Shown here piece after piece: positions 22,851-36,628 of a stretch of DNA of 64,000 nt. The DNA comes from Flaveria trinervia (taxonomy: Eukaryota; Streptophyta; Magnoliopsida; Asterales; Asteraceae), in the NCBI GenBank assembly GCA_025506515.1, contig JACCIX010000083.1:1-64000 (forward strand). Reading direction: 5' to 3'. Made by a program: the position numbers and the translations under genes. The stretch's first letter is position 1. Each line of letters opens with the position of its first letter. Below the pieces are notes generated by a model. That model was not told the DNA's origin. It saw nothing but the letters and a program-made list of their open reading frames with translations, and ran no database searches.

Positions 22851-25800
22851 TTATTCTAGCTGCAGCATACCAGGCCTTAACACCAGGTTTTGGAAAGTTG
22901 AACTATCCAAAGGCTTAGTAAAAATGTCTGCAAGCTCATCAGCACTAGGCACAAACTTAGGATCAATCAGACCTTTTTCATAACAATCCCGAATAAAATG
23001 ATGTCTGATCTCTATATGTTTGGTCCTAGAGTGCTGGACAGGATTCTTGACAATGCAAAGAGCTGAAGCACTGTCCATTAATAATGGAGTCTTAGTCTCT
23101 GCAATGCCATAATCCAAAAGTTGGTTCTGAAGCCAGAGTACCTGAGAAGTACAGCATGCAGCAGCAATGTACTCTGCTTCAGCAGTGGATGTAGCAACAG
23201 ATGTTTGTTTCTTACTCTGCAAGAAATCAAACAGTTGCCTAGGAATTGACATCCACCAGAAGTTGACTTTATGGTTAACTTGCATCCTGCATAGTCACTG
23301 TCTGAAAAAGCAACTAATTTGCAAGAGTGTCCAGTGGAATACCATAAACCTAGAGATTGTGTACCTTGCAATATCTAAAGATCCTCTTGACTGCAATCAA
23401 ATGAGACTCTTTAGGAGCAGCCTGAAATCTAGCACAAACACAATTTGCAAACATGATATCTGGTCTAGAAGCTGTTAAGTACATTAAGGACCCAATCATA
23501 CATCTGTAAAGTGTTTCATCAACAGCTTTACCTCTCTGATCTGCATCCAGTTGTGTGGTGTTGCACATGGGAGTAGAACAGGGCTTACAGTTTTGTAAAT
23601 CAAACTTATTCAACAGATCTTTTGTATATTTGGACTGATGAATAAAGGTTCCATCAGCCTTTTGTTTGATCTGCAAACCTAGAAAGAACTGTAATTCTCC
23701 CATTGCACTCATTTCAAACCTCTTTTTCATTAATTTGGTAAAAGCATCACACAACTGGGGATCAGAGGATGCAAAAATAATATCATCAACATAAATTTGA
23801 ACAAGTAGCTTATGCTGATCCACCCTTTTAATAAACAAAGTTTTATCTATGGAGCCTCTAGTGAAATTATTCTTGAGAAGAAAAGTAGAAAGTGTCTCAT
23901 ACCAGGCTCTAGGAGCTTGTTTCAGCCCATAAAGAGCCTTATCAAGTTTATACACCCATTCAGGATGTTTATTGTCCTCAAAACCTGGTGGTTGACACAC
24001 ATAAACTTCTTCTTTTATTTTGCCATACAAAAATGCACTTTTGACATCCATTTGAAAAACTTTGAGATGGTGGAATGCAGCATAGGCTAAGAACAATCTA
24101 ATTGCCTCCAGTCTGGCTACAGGGGCAAAGGTCTCATCATAATCAATACCTTCTTCTTGTGAAAACCCCTGAACAACCAGTCTGGCCTTGTTCTTAACAA
24201 TAAGCCCATTTTCATCTATTTTGTTCCTAAATACCCATTTAGTGTCTATTGCACACTTACCTGGGGGTAGAGGAACCAGTTCCCACACTTGCTGTTTTTT
24301 GAACTGAAGTAGCTCAAGCTGCATAGCATCCACCCATCCATTAGGCAACATGATAGTTCTTTGGTTCTTGCTCACTGATGAAGAGAGCATAGAAGCACAG
24401 GTTAGACAATTTACTTCTAGTTGAGACGCCAGCATTGATACCACCAATGATTTGAGATATAGGGTGATCCTTCAGCTCTTGGTGCATAATAAGATCAGTG
24501 CAAGTGTTTGATGCCGGTTCAGCAGCAGCAGATGTTGATTCAGATTCTTGAAACCAAGTATTGGATGGCAAATCAAATGATGTGGAGGAATCAGAAATCT
24601 CATCAGCATTTGTTGTGGATGTAGCTGCTGAAGGTACAGGAACATCAAGTTTAGCAGACTCAGGCATTTGGTCACTAAAGTTGAAAAGGTGAGTACTGAC
24701 ATCATCATCATCTTCAGTACCACCAGGTGGAAGACTTGCTGCAGAGGATGATTTTTCCACATGATCTGCAACAGCTGGAATTTGATAAGGACCATATTGC
24801 AGTATGTCCAGATCAAACAACTCCACAGGGTTTTGTGAAATTTTATCCTTAGGAGATTCATTAAATTTCACATGCAAGGTTTCTTCAACTATCTTTGTTC
24901 TGCAGTTGAAGACTCTGTAAGCCTTGCAGGTGGTTGAATAACCAACAAAGTACCCTGCATCCACCTTAGGATCAAACTTGTGGAGTTGATCCTTTGTGTT
25001 GAGAATGAAACAAGGACATCCAAAGGTTCTGAAGAATGAAATCAAAGGAGCCAACTGATGTAGAGCCTCATATGGAGTCTTCATCAACCTCTGATTTACT
25101 AAGGCTCTATTCTGCACATAACAAGCTGTGTTAACAGCTTCAGCCCAAAAGGTCAGTGGCAAACTAGAGTCAGCCAACATGGACCTTGCAGCTTCAATTA
25201 AAGTCCTGTTCTTTCTCTCCACTACTCCATTTTGCTCAGGAGTCCTTGGGATGCTAAACTGCCTTTTGATTCCTTTTGAAAGATAAAATTCATCAAGTGT
25301 ATGGTTTCTGAATTCAGTACCATTGTCACTCCTTATACACTTGACTGATAGGGAATACTACTTCTCAACATACAACACAAAGTTGATAATCTTCTGAGCA
25401 ACCTCATCCTTTGAGTACAGAAAGAAAGTCCATACAAATCTGGAGTAATCATCCACAATTACCAGACAGTATTTCTTCTTTGCCATGCTCATCACTCTCA
25501 CAGGACCAAATAGATCCATGTGCAGTAATTGCAAGCTGGCAGTGGACTTAGGCTCTTCAATAGGAGGGAATGAGACTTTGTGCTGTTTTCCTTTTAAACA
25601 AGCAGTGCAGGTTTCATCACAGTGGAACTCCTTTGTTGGTAAGCCTCTCACTAACCTATTGTGGATCAGCTGATTCATGTTTTTGAAATTAACATGACCC
25701 AACCTTCTGTGCCACAGTTTAGATTCCTGAGAAGAGGCTTTGGAAAATAGGCAAGGATAGCCTCTGAGATCTATTTTCTTGGAAAGATCTAAGGCATACA

Positions 25801-26167
25801 CTCTTCCTGTCCTGTTGGCCCTCAGGAGAGTGTGATCATCCAACACCTTATCAATCAAGTTCAGAACTTTAGATGACAGACACCTGCAGTTCTGACTGGT
25901 GAAAAGAGCAGCATGTCCTTTATCACACATTTGACTGACACTCAAGAGATTGTACTTGAGATTTTCCACATGATTAACATCATCAAACTTTATTTCTCCA
26001 TTGGAGACAAAACCTTTTCCAATGATGTAACCCTTAGCATCATTGCCAAAAGAAACAAACCCCTTCTTTCCTTGAGAGTAGTCATGAAGAAGATAGCTGT
26101 TCCCTGTCATATGCATAGATCCCCCACTGTCTACATACCAGATGCTACTTTGGCATGTTGAAGAACC
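22851..26167 (-). pseudogene. pol: E2 pol: protease, integrase, RT, RNase H
   Basis: Protease: WYVDSGGSMHMTG near 26135-26095. GAG-pre-integrase zinc region: LWHRRLGHVNFKNM ... CTACLKGKQH, about 25720-25580. Integrase core: HMDLFGP, then SDNGTEF, then GVVERKNRTL, giving a D-D-E triad. RT: WVFRNK, QMDVKSAFLYG, YVDD at 23782-23793. RNase H: FSDSDYAGC, STAEAEYIAA, ending ADIFTKPLD with TAA at 22851. Breaks: TAG at 25358-25360 where a Gln is expected, and frameshifts near 24400, 23370 and 23235. It reads only after the acceptor-like TTGCAG (26173-26168), because the same frame has a TGA just upstream. Close relative of E1. Confidence 0.92.
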
Positions 26168-26183
26168 CTGCAATCATAAACAC

Positions 26184-29039
26184 TTAGTTTTTTGAGACCC
26201 AAACCTTTTTGGTTTTGGGTCTGTTCATATCATCAGATGGTAAACTAACAGACTTGTTGTAAATAACAGCCTGAGGGATTGGAAATGGTGAAGAAGAAGA
26301 ATCCTTTGGCATGGATTTTCTTCTCCATGATTTCAACACAAGAGCATCTAATTGGTTAACTCTCCCCAATAGATGTTGAACCATCATAACAAGTTGTGTC
26401 TGATTTTGTGATAAAGCCTTCAGCTCATCAGACACATTAGTGCTTGAGTTTGATGGGTTCCTGTGTTGTACCATCTCACTTTGAGCAACCTCAGTTGTTA
26501 CCTGTTTGACCCCTTTCTTTGTGGATTTCCTTTTGGATTTAGGGGTTACAGGTTTTGATGTTGCTGGTACAAATTTGATTTCAAACTCAGTTTTCATTTT
26601 GTCCATTTTCTCTTTAATGTTTTCATTATGTTTGAGTTTGGAGCCCTTTTTATACCAGCAATCATCAGTAAGATGATTGAATAAGCCACATATTTCACAT
26701 GGCTTTTTCTTCATCTTAAGTTGATCATCTGCTGAAGAAGATGAAACTACTGAAGACTTGTTCTTTAGCAGTTTGCTATCAGTACTAGCAGTTTTCTTTG
26801 CTTTAGTACCTGCTTTCTTGATATCTTCTTCAGTAATTTTTCCACCCTTTCTACTTGCAGTATTCTTTCCTTTAGTGCATGTAGTAGTTTGGGCTTGTTC
26901 TCCAGGTGTTATGACATTCTTTTTAGTACTTTCAGTACATTGTGAAATATCACCTGGAGTGATCAACTTTGTGATCATGTGAGTGTCAGCATTTGAACCA
27001 ACAACATCAGCATGTGAGGAATTAATGCTGACTTCTACTTCTGATGGTGCTGTATCAGAAAGTAGATCACATGATGAAGAGGATTGGTTATTGCTTTCAC
27101 CATCAGGTTCTACCTCTGCTCTGGGAGTAAAGTCTGTAGGAGGAGCAGTGTGATTATAACCAATGCCAAACTTCACATTGGAAGCAGATTGCTTACTAAG
27201 AAGCATTTCAAAACCCTTGCAAGAATTTACCTATCGATCACACTCTACCTGGGTAGTTGCAAGTGTTTCTTTGAGGTCTCTGTACTTCTCTAGAAGTATC
27301 TCTTCCCTAGCCTTAACATCAGTGATTTGACATTTAAGTTTGTAAATTTCATCATTCTTATCATTAATCACAGACTCAAATTCAGCTTTGCTTTTGAAAA
27401 TTGTTTGTTCTAGCTCAATGTTCTTGTTAATTAAAGCTACATTTGCTTCTCTAATAGATGCAAATGCGGCTATACATGTTTCAGAACATAGTTTGGCTTT
27501 TGCCTCAGAGGATACCTGTGATACCTGTGGTGTAGAGGCATTGGAGGATGAAGTATCAACAGACTCCATAGCCATGAGGGCTAGATTTCTAAAAGGACTG
27601 TCACCACCATGTTGACCTGCACCAGAGAACAGATGTTCATGACCAGACAGATCATCTGGTAAACTACTCCAGTCAACAACTCCTGGGGTGAAAAAGTTGT
27701 GTTGTTGAGGTTGAGTTTGTTGATGAGATTGGGAAGGCTGAGGTTCAGGTAATGCATGTGGTTGTTGTGCAATTGGAGCTTGAACTGTATTTGGCTGAGG
27801 CATGTAATAGCAGGGAAAAGGATATGACATTTGACCCTAGGGGACAAAATATGTAGGAGATACAGGGTGTGATAGATGACCAGAACTAGCAGGATGTTGC
27901 CCTCTGTTTTGTAGACTAGTGCTCGGAAAAGTCACAAAGGGTGTAGAGGAATTAGATCCAGTTGATCTGCATTCTCTTGCAAAGTGTCCAAGCCTTTGGC
28001 ATTTGTGACACCTCAACTTACTCTTGTCAAAACCAACTTTGGTTTTGCCAGAGAGTCCAGGGAATTTCCTGCCAGTCCTCTTGTAGAATTTCTGAGATCT
28101 GATATTAATCAAGGCCATTTGGCTCAGAATATCCATCTCTTCCAAATCATCATCAGCAATTCCCTTCAGATCATCCATGATGAAGCATAGATTGTCACTA
28201 TTTCTGCCAGAATGACTATCAATACCAACAAAAGCATGATCAGGACTGTTTGAAGAGAAATCGATATGCTCATCATAATTGCTTTCAGATGCAGCATATT
28301 CTGACTCATGACCAACCAAGGCAGTGTTCCCTGGTACAAAGTCATCAGTGAGCTTTCCTGCTAATGACAGTTTCCTTTTCTGCTCTATCTCTCTTTCGAA
28401 TGTAAGCAGTTTCCCATGAAGTTGGGTAAGAGATAGTTTATCCAGATTTGCACTGGAGCGTAGAACAATAGTGTATGTGTCCTATCTCTCAGGTAGTGAT
28501 TTGAGGAATCTGTTATTCATCTGGCTATTGATATATTCATGTTTGACCATCTTTAGCTCAGAGATCAAACAAGAAAAACGCTCAAACTGTTGAGTCAGTG
28601 TCTCACCCTTCTTATGAGAGAATGTTTCATATTGTTGGGCAAGAATTTCTCTGTTGTTTGCTAAGACCTCATCAGTTCCACCAAATTGTTCCTTCAGTGC
28701 ATTCCAGAGGTCATGAGCAGTTTCATGATGCATAAGCCCTGAATAGATTTCATTAGGCAGTGCCATGGCCAGAATTCCATGGGCTTCTGCATCAATCTCA
28801 AACAGTTTCCGATCTTCATCTGAGTATTGCTCCTTCTTCTTCGGAACCATTTGATTGGTTTCCGGATTGTTCACCATAGGCTTATGTGGACCATGTACCA
28901 CTGATGTCCAACAACCTGAACTGTTAACAGACAGGTGATGAAGCATTCTTCGTTGCCATATGTTATACTCAGTCCTAACCAGCATCGGAGGCTTGGTTGA
29001 GGAACCGGTATTGTGAGGGTCATTAGAAGGAGTAGTCAT
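26184..29039 (-). pseudogene. gag: E2 gag, one frame with internal stops
   Basis: Capsid precursor. It starts MTTPSNDPHN at 29039. The N-terminal UBN2/copia Gag region (YNIWQRRM, DLWNALKEQF, LAQQYETFSHKKGETLTQQFERF) is followed by zinc knuckle 1 at 27969-28010 (CHKCQRLGHFAREC), a Gln/Pro-rich part, a coiled coil (about 27480-27235) and zinc knuckle 2 at 26658-26699 (CEICGLFNHLTDDC). It ends VWVSKN and TAA at 26184-26186. The frame is kept for about 950 codons, closed by TAG at 28482-28484, 27837-27839 and 27231-27233. The first two fit loss of a Trp and a Gln codon by a transition. The double zinc knuckle with a coiled coil between is shared by E3, E4 and E6. Confidence 0.88.
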
Positions 29040-29251
29040 TCTCAGAATCAACCAAAATCAATTAAGTTTTAATCGGTTTAGAACAAAACACAACAGACCA
29101 ATTTGAACCAGAGAGCACAGAGAACGATAAAACGAAAGCGACAGAAAATCATAATCTATAACCAGTTCTTGCAAATAAGCTAATTCAATCAAATGCAGAT
29201 ATCGATTAGTAGTTTCAGTGATCAATTGTTAGATCGATCAATGATTAACCA

Positions 29252-29263
29252 GCTTTGATACCA
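29252..29263 (-). other. E2 primer-binding site
   Basis: The minus strand reads TGGTATCAAAGC, two bases inside the LTR. It is an initiator-Met-type PBS with one change from TGGTATCAGAGC. Confidence 0.85.
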
Positions 29264-29265
29264 AT

Positions 29266-30070
29266 TGTTAGGATCAGCGATCTACGTTTGATTGATTAGA
29301 GATTATTGCAGCGGAATTTTAACAAATCATTTAGCCAATTCACAAGATAATAATAGACATTCAAAGCAAGGGTGAACGATTATAAAAAAATTCTGCGAAT
29401 CAAAGATTTCATTCAAGACGCGCTTTCGCGGTGGCAAAATGTCACACATACAATCAGGTCAATCATCCCTTATATAGGAATGTCGTGGTGGAACATTCCT
29501 TATATAGGAGATGTGACGTCTGCTGATGTCACTTGATAGTGACATCTAACAGAATATTCAAACAACTGAAACACAACAACTGAAGATGTCAAAACATCTG
29601 ACATCTTCTTACAAAAATACTAAGTGTTATTAGTTACTACAACTACTGAAAAGAAAACTACTGAAAGGAAACCATCACAACAACTGAAGAATGCTTCTTC
29701 AGCTGTTGTAACAAACTCTGAAGGCTTCAGTACTTGTACTTGAACGTCAGCTGTTGTCATCAGCTGATGTCTTCAGCTGATGTCTTCAGCTGTTGTCTTC
29801 AGCTGTTGTCTTCAGCTGTTGTCTTCAGCTGTTGTCTTCAGCTGTTGATCTTCAGACTTTGATCTTCAGTTGTTGACCTTCAGTACTTTAGTTCTTCAGC
29901 TGTTGATCTTCAGACTTTGATCTTCAGCTGTTGAAGTCTTCAGTACTTGTACTTCAGCTGTTGCTCTTCAGACTTTATAAAACAGCTGATCAAGTCTTCA
30001 GCAGTTGTTGTGATGTCTGTGGGCCTTAGAGGTTTTTCTGATCCGGCTCATTGGTTCTTTTGGTCCAACA
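29266..30070 (-). repeat. E2 5' LTR
   Basis: Nearly identical to 17813-18616. It carries the GATGTCAC/GTGACATC hairpin (29525-29546), GTGACGTC (29513-29520), two TATA boxes on the minus strand and the CTTCAGCTGTTGT tandem block. Confidence 0.93.
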
Positions 30071-30243
30071 TTTATTCGCATTGTTTAACCGCACTTGTTC
30101 ATTCGCCCGACTGAGCCATCCGCATTAGTTTAGTTGCACGATTGAACCATCCGCACAAGTGTTCAATCGCACGAATAACCCAATTGCACACCTTCATTCG
30201 CACAAGTAAAAAAAATTGTTCCACAGATTAAAAGTTGATAGTA
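30071..30243 (+). other. E3 leader, part 2
   Basis: The E3 leader resumes after E2, starting TTTAT. It contains about eight CATTCGCACGACTG/CAATCGCACGAAT-type words, so the E3 motif array extends into the leader up to the gag start. Confidence 0.7.
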
Positions 30244-33066
30244 ATGGAGGACCAATACTCGGCATTCATAGCAGGGAGAGATTCACGGATTCAAAACCTA
30301 CTGCTTCTGGAGAATGAGGTAGGGAATCACAACAAACCCCCTAAGCTAATCACGTTAGATGAATACCCACAATGGAAGCAACGTTTCGAGATCTACTTAA
30401 ATGGAATAGATCCCAATCTATGGGAATCAATAGAGACGGGGTATAGTATGCCAGTAGGTGCTGATGGAGTCAAACTTACATTAGGTGGCATGACTGATGG
30501 ACAAAAGGTCAAGTACAATGCTGAGAAGAAATTTTATGCTCTGCTTACTCAGTCAATTCCTAAGGATATTTTCCATCAATTTTCTGAGTACACTCAAGCA
30601 AAGAAGCTGTGGGATGGATTAGAGAAACAATATGACGGAAAAGCATCATTAAAGACCATAAAGGCTAAAGCTTTAAAGAAGGAGTTTGAAAACTTCTCGT
30701 CAATGGGTAAAGAAAGCTTGGATGACGTCATTGACAAGTTCAACCACTTGATGAGTGAGCTGCACACTCATGGAGTGACAACGTCTATGGAAGACAAGGT
30801 GTCGAACTTTGCTGATGGTTTGCCAGAAAAATAGGTTTCTTTTGTCTCTAATCTCAGACAGAATGGTATGGTAACGAAGTTAGATATAAATGATTTCATT
30901 CTGAAGCTGAGAGAGGAAGAATTAAGGATGAAATACAGAGCCCAAAAGTCTTCTTATGATCAGAATCCGGCACTGTACAACGCGACTCCACAAGCCAAAA
31001 CGTCTGGAGCACCACTTCAGACGAATTTTGTGTCAAGTTCAGCTGGTCCTTCTCAAGCCTCTACTTCATGGTCAGAAATGTCAGGGTCGTCTGGTACCCA
31101 ATACATTGCACCTGAAGCAAATGCTACAAAACTGAAGACCGAGAATCTCGGTAATGTGATAGTAGAAGTAGCAAGAGAGCACATGGATCTCTTAGCAGCT
31201 GTAGTCCACTCCTATAATGGACTAATTGCTGGAAAAGTAGGGAACTGCCATCTGGTAGATGAGGACTATGAGCAGGGGGACGAGACAGAGCTAGAAAGGA
31301 TGGATATAATGTGGGCCTTAGCAAGTGTTGTCCGGAGAACTAAGAAGTTTGTCAAGAAGACCGGACAAAACTTGGTTGCAACTAAGGACACTACCTTTGG
31401 TTTCGACAAGACCAAGGTGACCTGTTTCAACGGTGGTGAAAAGGGGCACTTCAAACGTGAGTGTGTGAAGCCCAAGAAGACTAGAAACAGGAATCCTTTC
31501 TCATCCTTCAATCATCAGGATAAACCCACTAGCAGTCCTATTTCGTCAAGCAAGGATCCGAAAGCCTTGACTGCCCATGATGACGAAGGACAGGACTGGA
31601 GCTTTCGGTTTGTCTTTCCGGGAGAATCCAACATTGCTAGTGTGGAGGATTTAGATGACGATTCAGCTAGTGAATGAAATACTGCAGTGGAACTCGTGAT
31701 GTCAAACACTGAAGAGACTACAACTATGGTCAACTACATGCCTGAAGAAGGGAAAATTACAACAACGTTAGAATCACCAGAACCAGAAACACCAGACTCT
31801 GCTTTGATGGCTGATTCATCAGAGCCTCCTCAGGTAAGTACTACTGACCAACTTTTCAATAATCATGCTTGTTCTGATTATAATAAATTTAAGGAAAGCA
31901 TTGATTTGAAATTTTCTAGGTTATCAGATCACAATGATAGCTTAGTAAATGACTTACAACTATGCACAGAAGCCAATAAAGTTCTAGAACAAAATGAGCA
32001 CAGTTACAAAGAAAAGATAGACCTTTTGAACAAACAGCTTAGGGAAACCGAAGTAGTAGCCTTTAACCAAGATAATGACATTAGGTACTATCTTAACTCC
32101 CTAGAAGACACTAAGAAACAAAAATCAGTTTTAGAAGTAGAAGTTAATTCATTAGAACAAAAACTGGACAGTTGGACAAGTTCCTCTCACATTGTCCAAC
32201 ACTTAGTGAGAGAACGTAACAATGGGGAGGGTTTGGGATATAAAGTGGTTCCACCACCACCTGAGACCTTGATGAATACTAAAAGTAAACCAGTCAATAA
32301 CAATCCAATCAAAGATCATGTGGTGTCCACTCCTCTTGTAAGCGATCCAGATTCCACATGTAAATTAAATGAATCAGGAACTAAACAAAAGGTGGCCATG
32401 TCAAAGGCAAAAGGTAAAATGCCTTGTGTTAATTTGGAAAAAGAGTTCGAAAAGGTTAATATAAAGTTTGGTTCAATCACAGTCAAATCTGAACCTAAAA
32501 AGACCATTAATGTTAACCAATCACGTGTTTCATGTCAAAGTACAGGTAAACAAAAGGGAAAGGATGTTAAAAATGTTAAAACAATTAAATTTGTTAAACA
32601 AGATAAAACATCTAAACAAAAAGAGTCAAAACTCAAATAGAATAACGTCACACGGGTGTCACACACGTCTCCACAAAAATAGGTAAATCATAATGTTGAA
32701 AGTAGGTCATGCTATAACTGTGGAGAGTATGGACACATTGCATCTAACTGTCCTTACTATCAGACACCTAGGAAGAAAATTGAACATCAGAAACCAAAAC
32801 CTAGTTCTTCTAAGGGGAGTTCAATGACTCCACCTAGAAGACCTAGTGAACCTAGAGTTCAACCCATTAGCAAGTCATCTGATCACAAACAAGCCTTACA
32901 CAAAGCTGGTTTATGGAAAGAAAAATCAACCTCAATGTCTGATAATGAGAACAAGAAGACAACTGAGCTTCCCTCACCCTCTAAAGGTTAATGGGTTGAA
33001 TTTATGATGTGTGATGCCTCTGGGAAACCCAAGCCAGTAAGGGCTTGGGTCCCTAACCTGAACTAA
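30244..33066 (+). pseudogene. gag: E3 gag, one frame with internal stops
   Basis: Starts MEDQYSAFIAGRD at 30244. UBN2-type Gag (YPQWKQRFEIYL, KKLWDGLEKQYDG, LKKEFENFSSMGKESLDDVIDKFN). Zinc knuckle 1 at 31423-31464 reads CFNGGEKGHFKREC, with the second Cys replaced by Gly. A coiled-coil stretch (31880-32170) is followed by a Lys-rich part and zinc knuckle 2 at 32710-32751 (CYNCGEYGHIASNC). It ends VRAWVPNLN and TAA at 33064-33066. The whole region is in one frame with stops at 30832-30834 (probable Trp loss), 31675-31677, 32638-32640, 32680-32682 and near 32990. The protease follows in the same frame after the last stop. Confidence 0.88.
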
Positions 33067-33087
33067 TGTTTTCAATTGAATATGCAG

Positions 33088-36000
33088 GGTATTCGCTATA
33101 GTGCTGAAACCAACACGTGGATTGTCGATAGCGGAGCATCCAGGCACATGACTGGGAATATGGCACTCTTATCAAACATCAAACAAATAAAAGCAGGCTA
33201 TGTTTCATTTGTTGGAAACAAAGGAGGGTATATCACAACTCAAGGGGAAGAGGGAATCAGAAAGTAAAGTTTGACAAGGTAAACTACATACAACAACTTC
33301 AAAATAACTTACTTTATGTATCCCAAATATGTGATAAAGGGTTTAAAGTAGTATTTGATAACAAGAAGTGCCATGTCCTGAAAAAGGACCATGTGATCTC
33401 GGGGGACCAAGTCTTAATGTCTGCCTCAAGATATAATAACTTCTATGTCTTGGATCTATCAAAGGCCTCCACAAAGGATGCTTCTTGTCAAAGGCTACTG
33501 AGAAGGACTCCATCTCCTGGCATCGGAGAATGGGGCACATTAATCCACGGAAGATGAATCACTTGATCCAGAATGATCTAGTGAGAGGAGTTAACGTCAA
33601 AAACTTCCAACTTCTGGATTTCTGTGTGGCATGCAAGAAAGGAAAACAGACGTAGAAGTCTCATAAGGAAAAGAAAGTTCATTCCATCGAACTTCTTCTT
33701 GAACTTCTTCACATGGATCTGTTTGGTCCAGTCAGTACAAGAAGCATTGCAGGCGACTTGTACTGCTATGTGGTTACTGATGACTACTCAAGATTTTCTT
33801 GGGTAATGTTTCTGAAATCCAAATCAGAAACATTTGAGTCATTCAAGGAATTAGTAACTACACTTGAATCCCTATACAAGCTGAAGGTACGACAAGTACG
33901 CTCATACAACGGAACCGAGTTCAAGAACCAATGGATGGAGGCTTACTGCAAGGAAAAGGGAATTGTGCACCAGCTCACCTCTGCCTACACACCTCAGATG
34001 AATGGAGTTGCTGAGAGAAAGAATCACAGCTTGATAGAGACAACACGGACAATGCTAGCGGACTCGAAACTGCCTATCCAATTCTGGAATGAGGCAGTGG
34101 CAAATGCGTGTTACACGTTAAATCGAGTTGTGATAGTTAAATGCCATGGCAAGACGTGTTACGAGTTACTACAACGACGTAAACCTAATCTCGAGTATCT
34201 TGAACCGTTTGGCGCACCGTGCACACTACTGAAGAAAAATCATGATGGAAAATTCAGCAAGAAGGCTGAAAAAGGTATCTTTCTAGGATACAACATACCG
34301 AATAAGAGAGTTTACAACAACTCATCGGGTCAAGTAGAAGTGTGGTGTAACGTGGACATTCAAAGATACACCACCCCACCTGCTGGAAAAGGACCCGCCT
34401 TCTTTTTTGACTATGATGGATTCTTCAAGTCCTTCAACATACCTCTCTCCACTTCTGACGATGAATTAGCAACCAAAATGATGTTTGATGTCTTAAACAC
34501 ACCATCACAAGATGTCACATCATCTGGTTAACAAGGTGAATCGTCTAACCAGTCAGGGGGAGCACTCAAGGGAAGTGACTCCTCCTCTGAAGATGAAGCT
34601 GTGGACATTGACCAGAACAATCAGGAGGAACAGGTTCCCATTCCTGCAAGTCTACAAGCATATGACATTGATGTCTCTACGTCTTCGGAACCTCAAACTC
34701 CTACTGCCTCAGATACAGAACCCAATGTTCATAATCTTGATTCTGAGGTAGTTGTTCCCACCACTCCTGGATCATGCCTAAATGTCTATCATCCCCTGGA
34801 CAATGCCATTGGGGATGTCTGATCAGGAGTGCAAAAAAGAAATCAGCTATATTCAGCTGATTATGCCTCGGTAATGGAAAAAGGATACCTTCATGATGGT
34901 GCATATCATTGTTTTATATCTCAGTTTGAGCTAAAATATGCTAGTGAAGCCCTGAATGATGAAGCATGGGTAAGTGCCATGCAAGAAGAACTTCTTCAGT
35001 TCAAGAAGTTAGGTGTATGGACAATGGTTGATAGACCTAAAGGTGCTAAAGTCATTGGTACCAAATTAGTCTTGAAGTGTAAGAAAGATGATCAAGGTGT
35101 GATCATCAGGAACAAGGCTCGACTTGTAGTTCAAGGATTTCCACAAGTCGAGGGAATAGATTACAATGAAGTATTTGCACCTGTGGCGAGAATGGAAGCA
35201 ATCTGTATCTTCCTAGCCTATGCCTCTTACATGAAGATTAAGTTTATCAACTAGATGTAAAGAGTGCATTTCTTCATGGTGAAATACGAGAAACAGTGTA
35301 TATCAGTCAACCCGAGGGATTTGAGGATCCATATCATCGGGACAGAGTGTACAAACTCGACAAGGCTTTATACGGGCTTCATCAAGCTCCCAGAGCCTGG
35401 TATGAGAAACTCTCAACTCATCTTGTGAAACACTGCTTTCGCAGAGGTGTTATTGATTGCACACTGTTTATCAAAGAAAAGGATGGTGATTTACTACTGG
35501 TTCAAATTTATGTTGATGACATAATCTTCAGTTCCAATAACGAGGATTTATGTAAAGAGTTTGAAGCAGTAATGAAGGCTGAGTTTGAAATGAGTGCCAT
35601 GGGAGAGATGAAGTTCTTTCTCGGGTTACAAGTGGATCAAACACCAAAGGGAATATTTCAACATCAGACCAAGTATGTAGGAGATATTCTCAGTCGGTTT
35701 GACATGGAGAATACTTCCGCAGCTGGGACTCCACTTGCTACAAACCATGATGTAGCACCCGATGAGAATTGTGATCTGGTCGATGCCACCATGTACCGAG
35801 GAATGATTGGATCTCTTATGTACCTCACTACCTCAAGACCTGATATCATGTATGCAACATGTTTATGTTCAAGATATCAGGCAAAGCCAAAGGTTAACCA
35901 TCTGATAGGGGTCAAAAGGATATTCTGTTATCTGAAGGGTACATCAACACTTGGGTTGTGGTATCCTCATGATGATGACTTTGAGCTTACAGCGTATAGT

Positions 36001-36479
36001 GACTCGGATTACGGTGGCTGCAAGATGAACTACAAGTCCACATCAGCAGGATGTCAATTTTTTGGGAGGAGATTAGTGACCTGGCAGTGTAAAAAGCAGA
36101 CCTCGGTTTCTTTGTCAACCTGCGAAGCCAAATACGTTGCTGCAGCAAGTTGCTGTTCACAAATCATATGGATACAACAGCAAATGCGGAACTACGGTTG
36201 CATTTCTCTTCTACTCCTATTTTTGTTGATAACTCTACTACAATTGCAGCAACTAAAAATCCGGTGCAACATCCTAAGACCAAACACATCGGCATAGAAT
36301 ATCACTTTATACGTGACTGTTTTGAAAAGAACCTAATCGATGTGGTTAAAATAAATACTGATTTTCAACGCGCTGACCTCTATACAAAGACTTTTGATAA
36401 ACCACGTTTTCTATATTTGTTAGAGGTCAACAACGTTAAAAAGAAATGTGATGTAATTCTAGAAGATGACCATGCTTAG
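33088..36479 (+). pseudogene. pol: E3 pol: protease, integrase, RT, RNase H
   Basis: Protease WIVDSGASRHMTG (about 33118-33156). GAG-pre-integrase remnant 33500-33650 in shifted frames. Integrase core from 33710 (HMDLFGP, GVAERKN); the central catalytic Asp is replaced, reading RSYNGTEF instead of RSDNGTEF. RT: WVSAMQEELLQFKK, VVQGFPQVEG, LDVKSAFLHG and YVDD at 35509-35520. RNase H: YSDSDYGGC, STCEAKYVAA, then TKTFDKPRF. It ends at TAG 36477-36479. Frameshifts lie near 33265, 33690, 34530-34830, 35245 and 36200. The changed integrase Asp and the frameshifts mean it is dead. Confidence 0.9.
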
Positions 36480-36611
36480 TCCGATGCATATAGTCCATTT
36501 TTCTTTTACTTTTTATTTTCTTTATTTGTTTTAATTCATGTTTTAATTAAATTGATGTTATTTCTTTGCCTATTAAAATCCTAAAAACGCAAATAATTTA
36601 TGGTTTTAGAA

Positions 36612-36628
36612 TTTTAGGGGGAGAATAG
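36612..36628 (+). other. Internal polypurine-tract-like site in E3
   Basis: TTTTAGGGGGAGAATAG lies 130 bp after pol. It matches the genuine E4 polypurine tract (TTAGGGGGAG, 55191-55200) better than E3's own terminal tract does. E4 has the same kind of internal copy at 49412-49423. Confidence 0.5.

Larger units (their letters stand above)
17813..30070 (-). mobile_element. Copia element E2 (Sirevirus-like, same family as E1), complete, 12.3 kb
   Basis: Both LTRs are present (17813-18616 and 29266-30070), with a PBS next to the right one and a polypurine tract next to the left one, so it reads right to left. By eye the LTRs differ at about 15 substitutions and 3 short indels, making it the youngest insertion here. 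The flanks are TCTAT and TTTAT, a 5-bp target duplication with one mismatch. It lies in the E3 leader. All genes carry stops or frameshifts. Confidence 0.93.
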
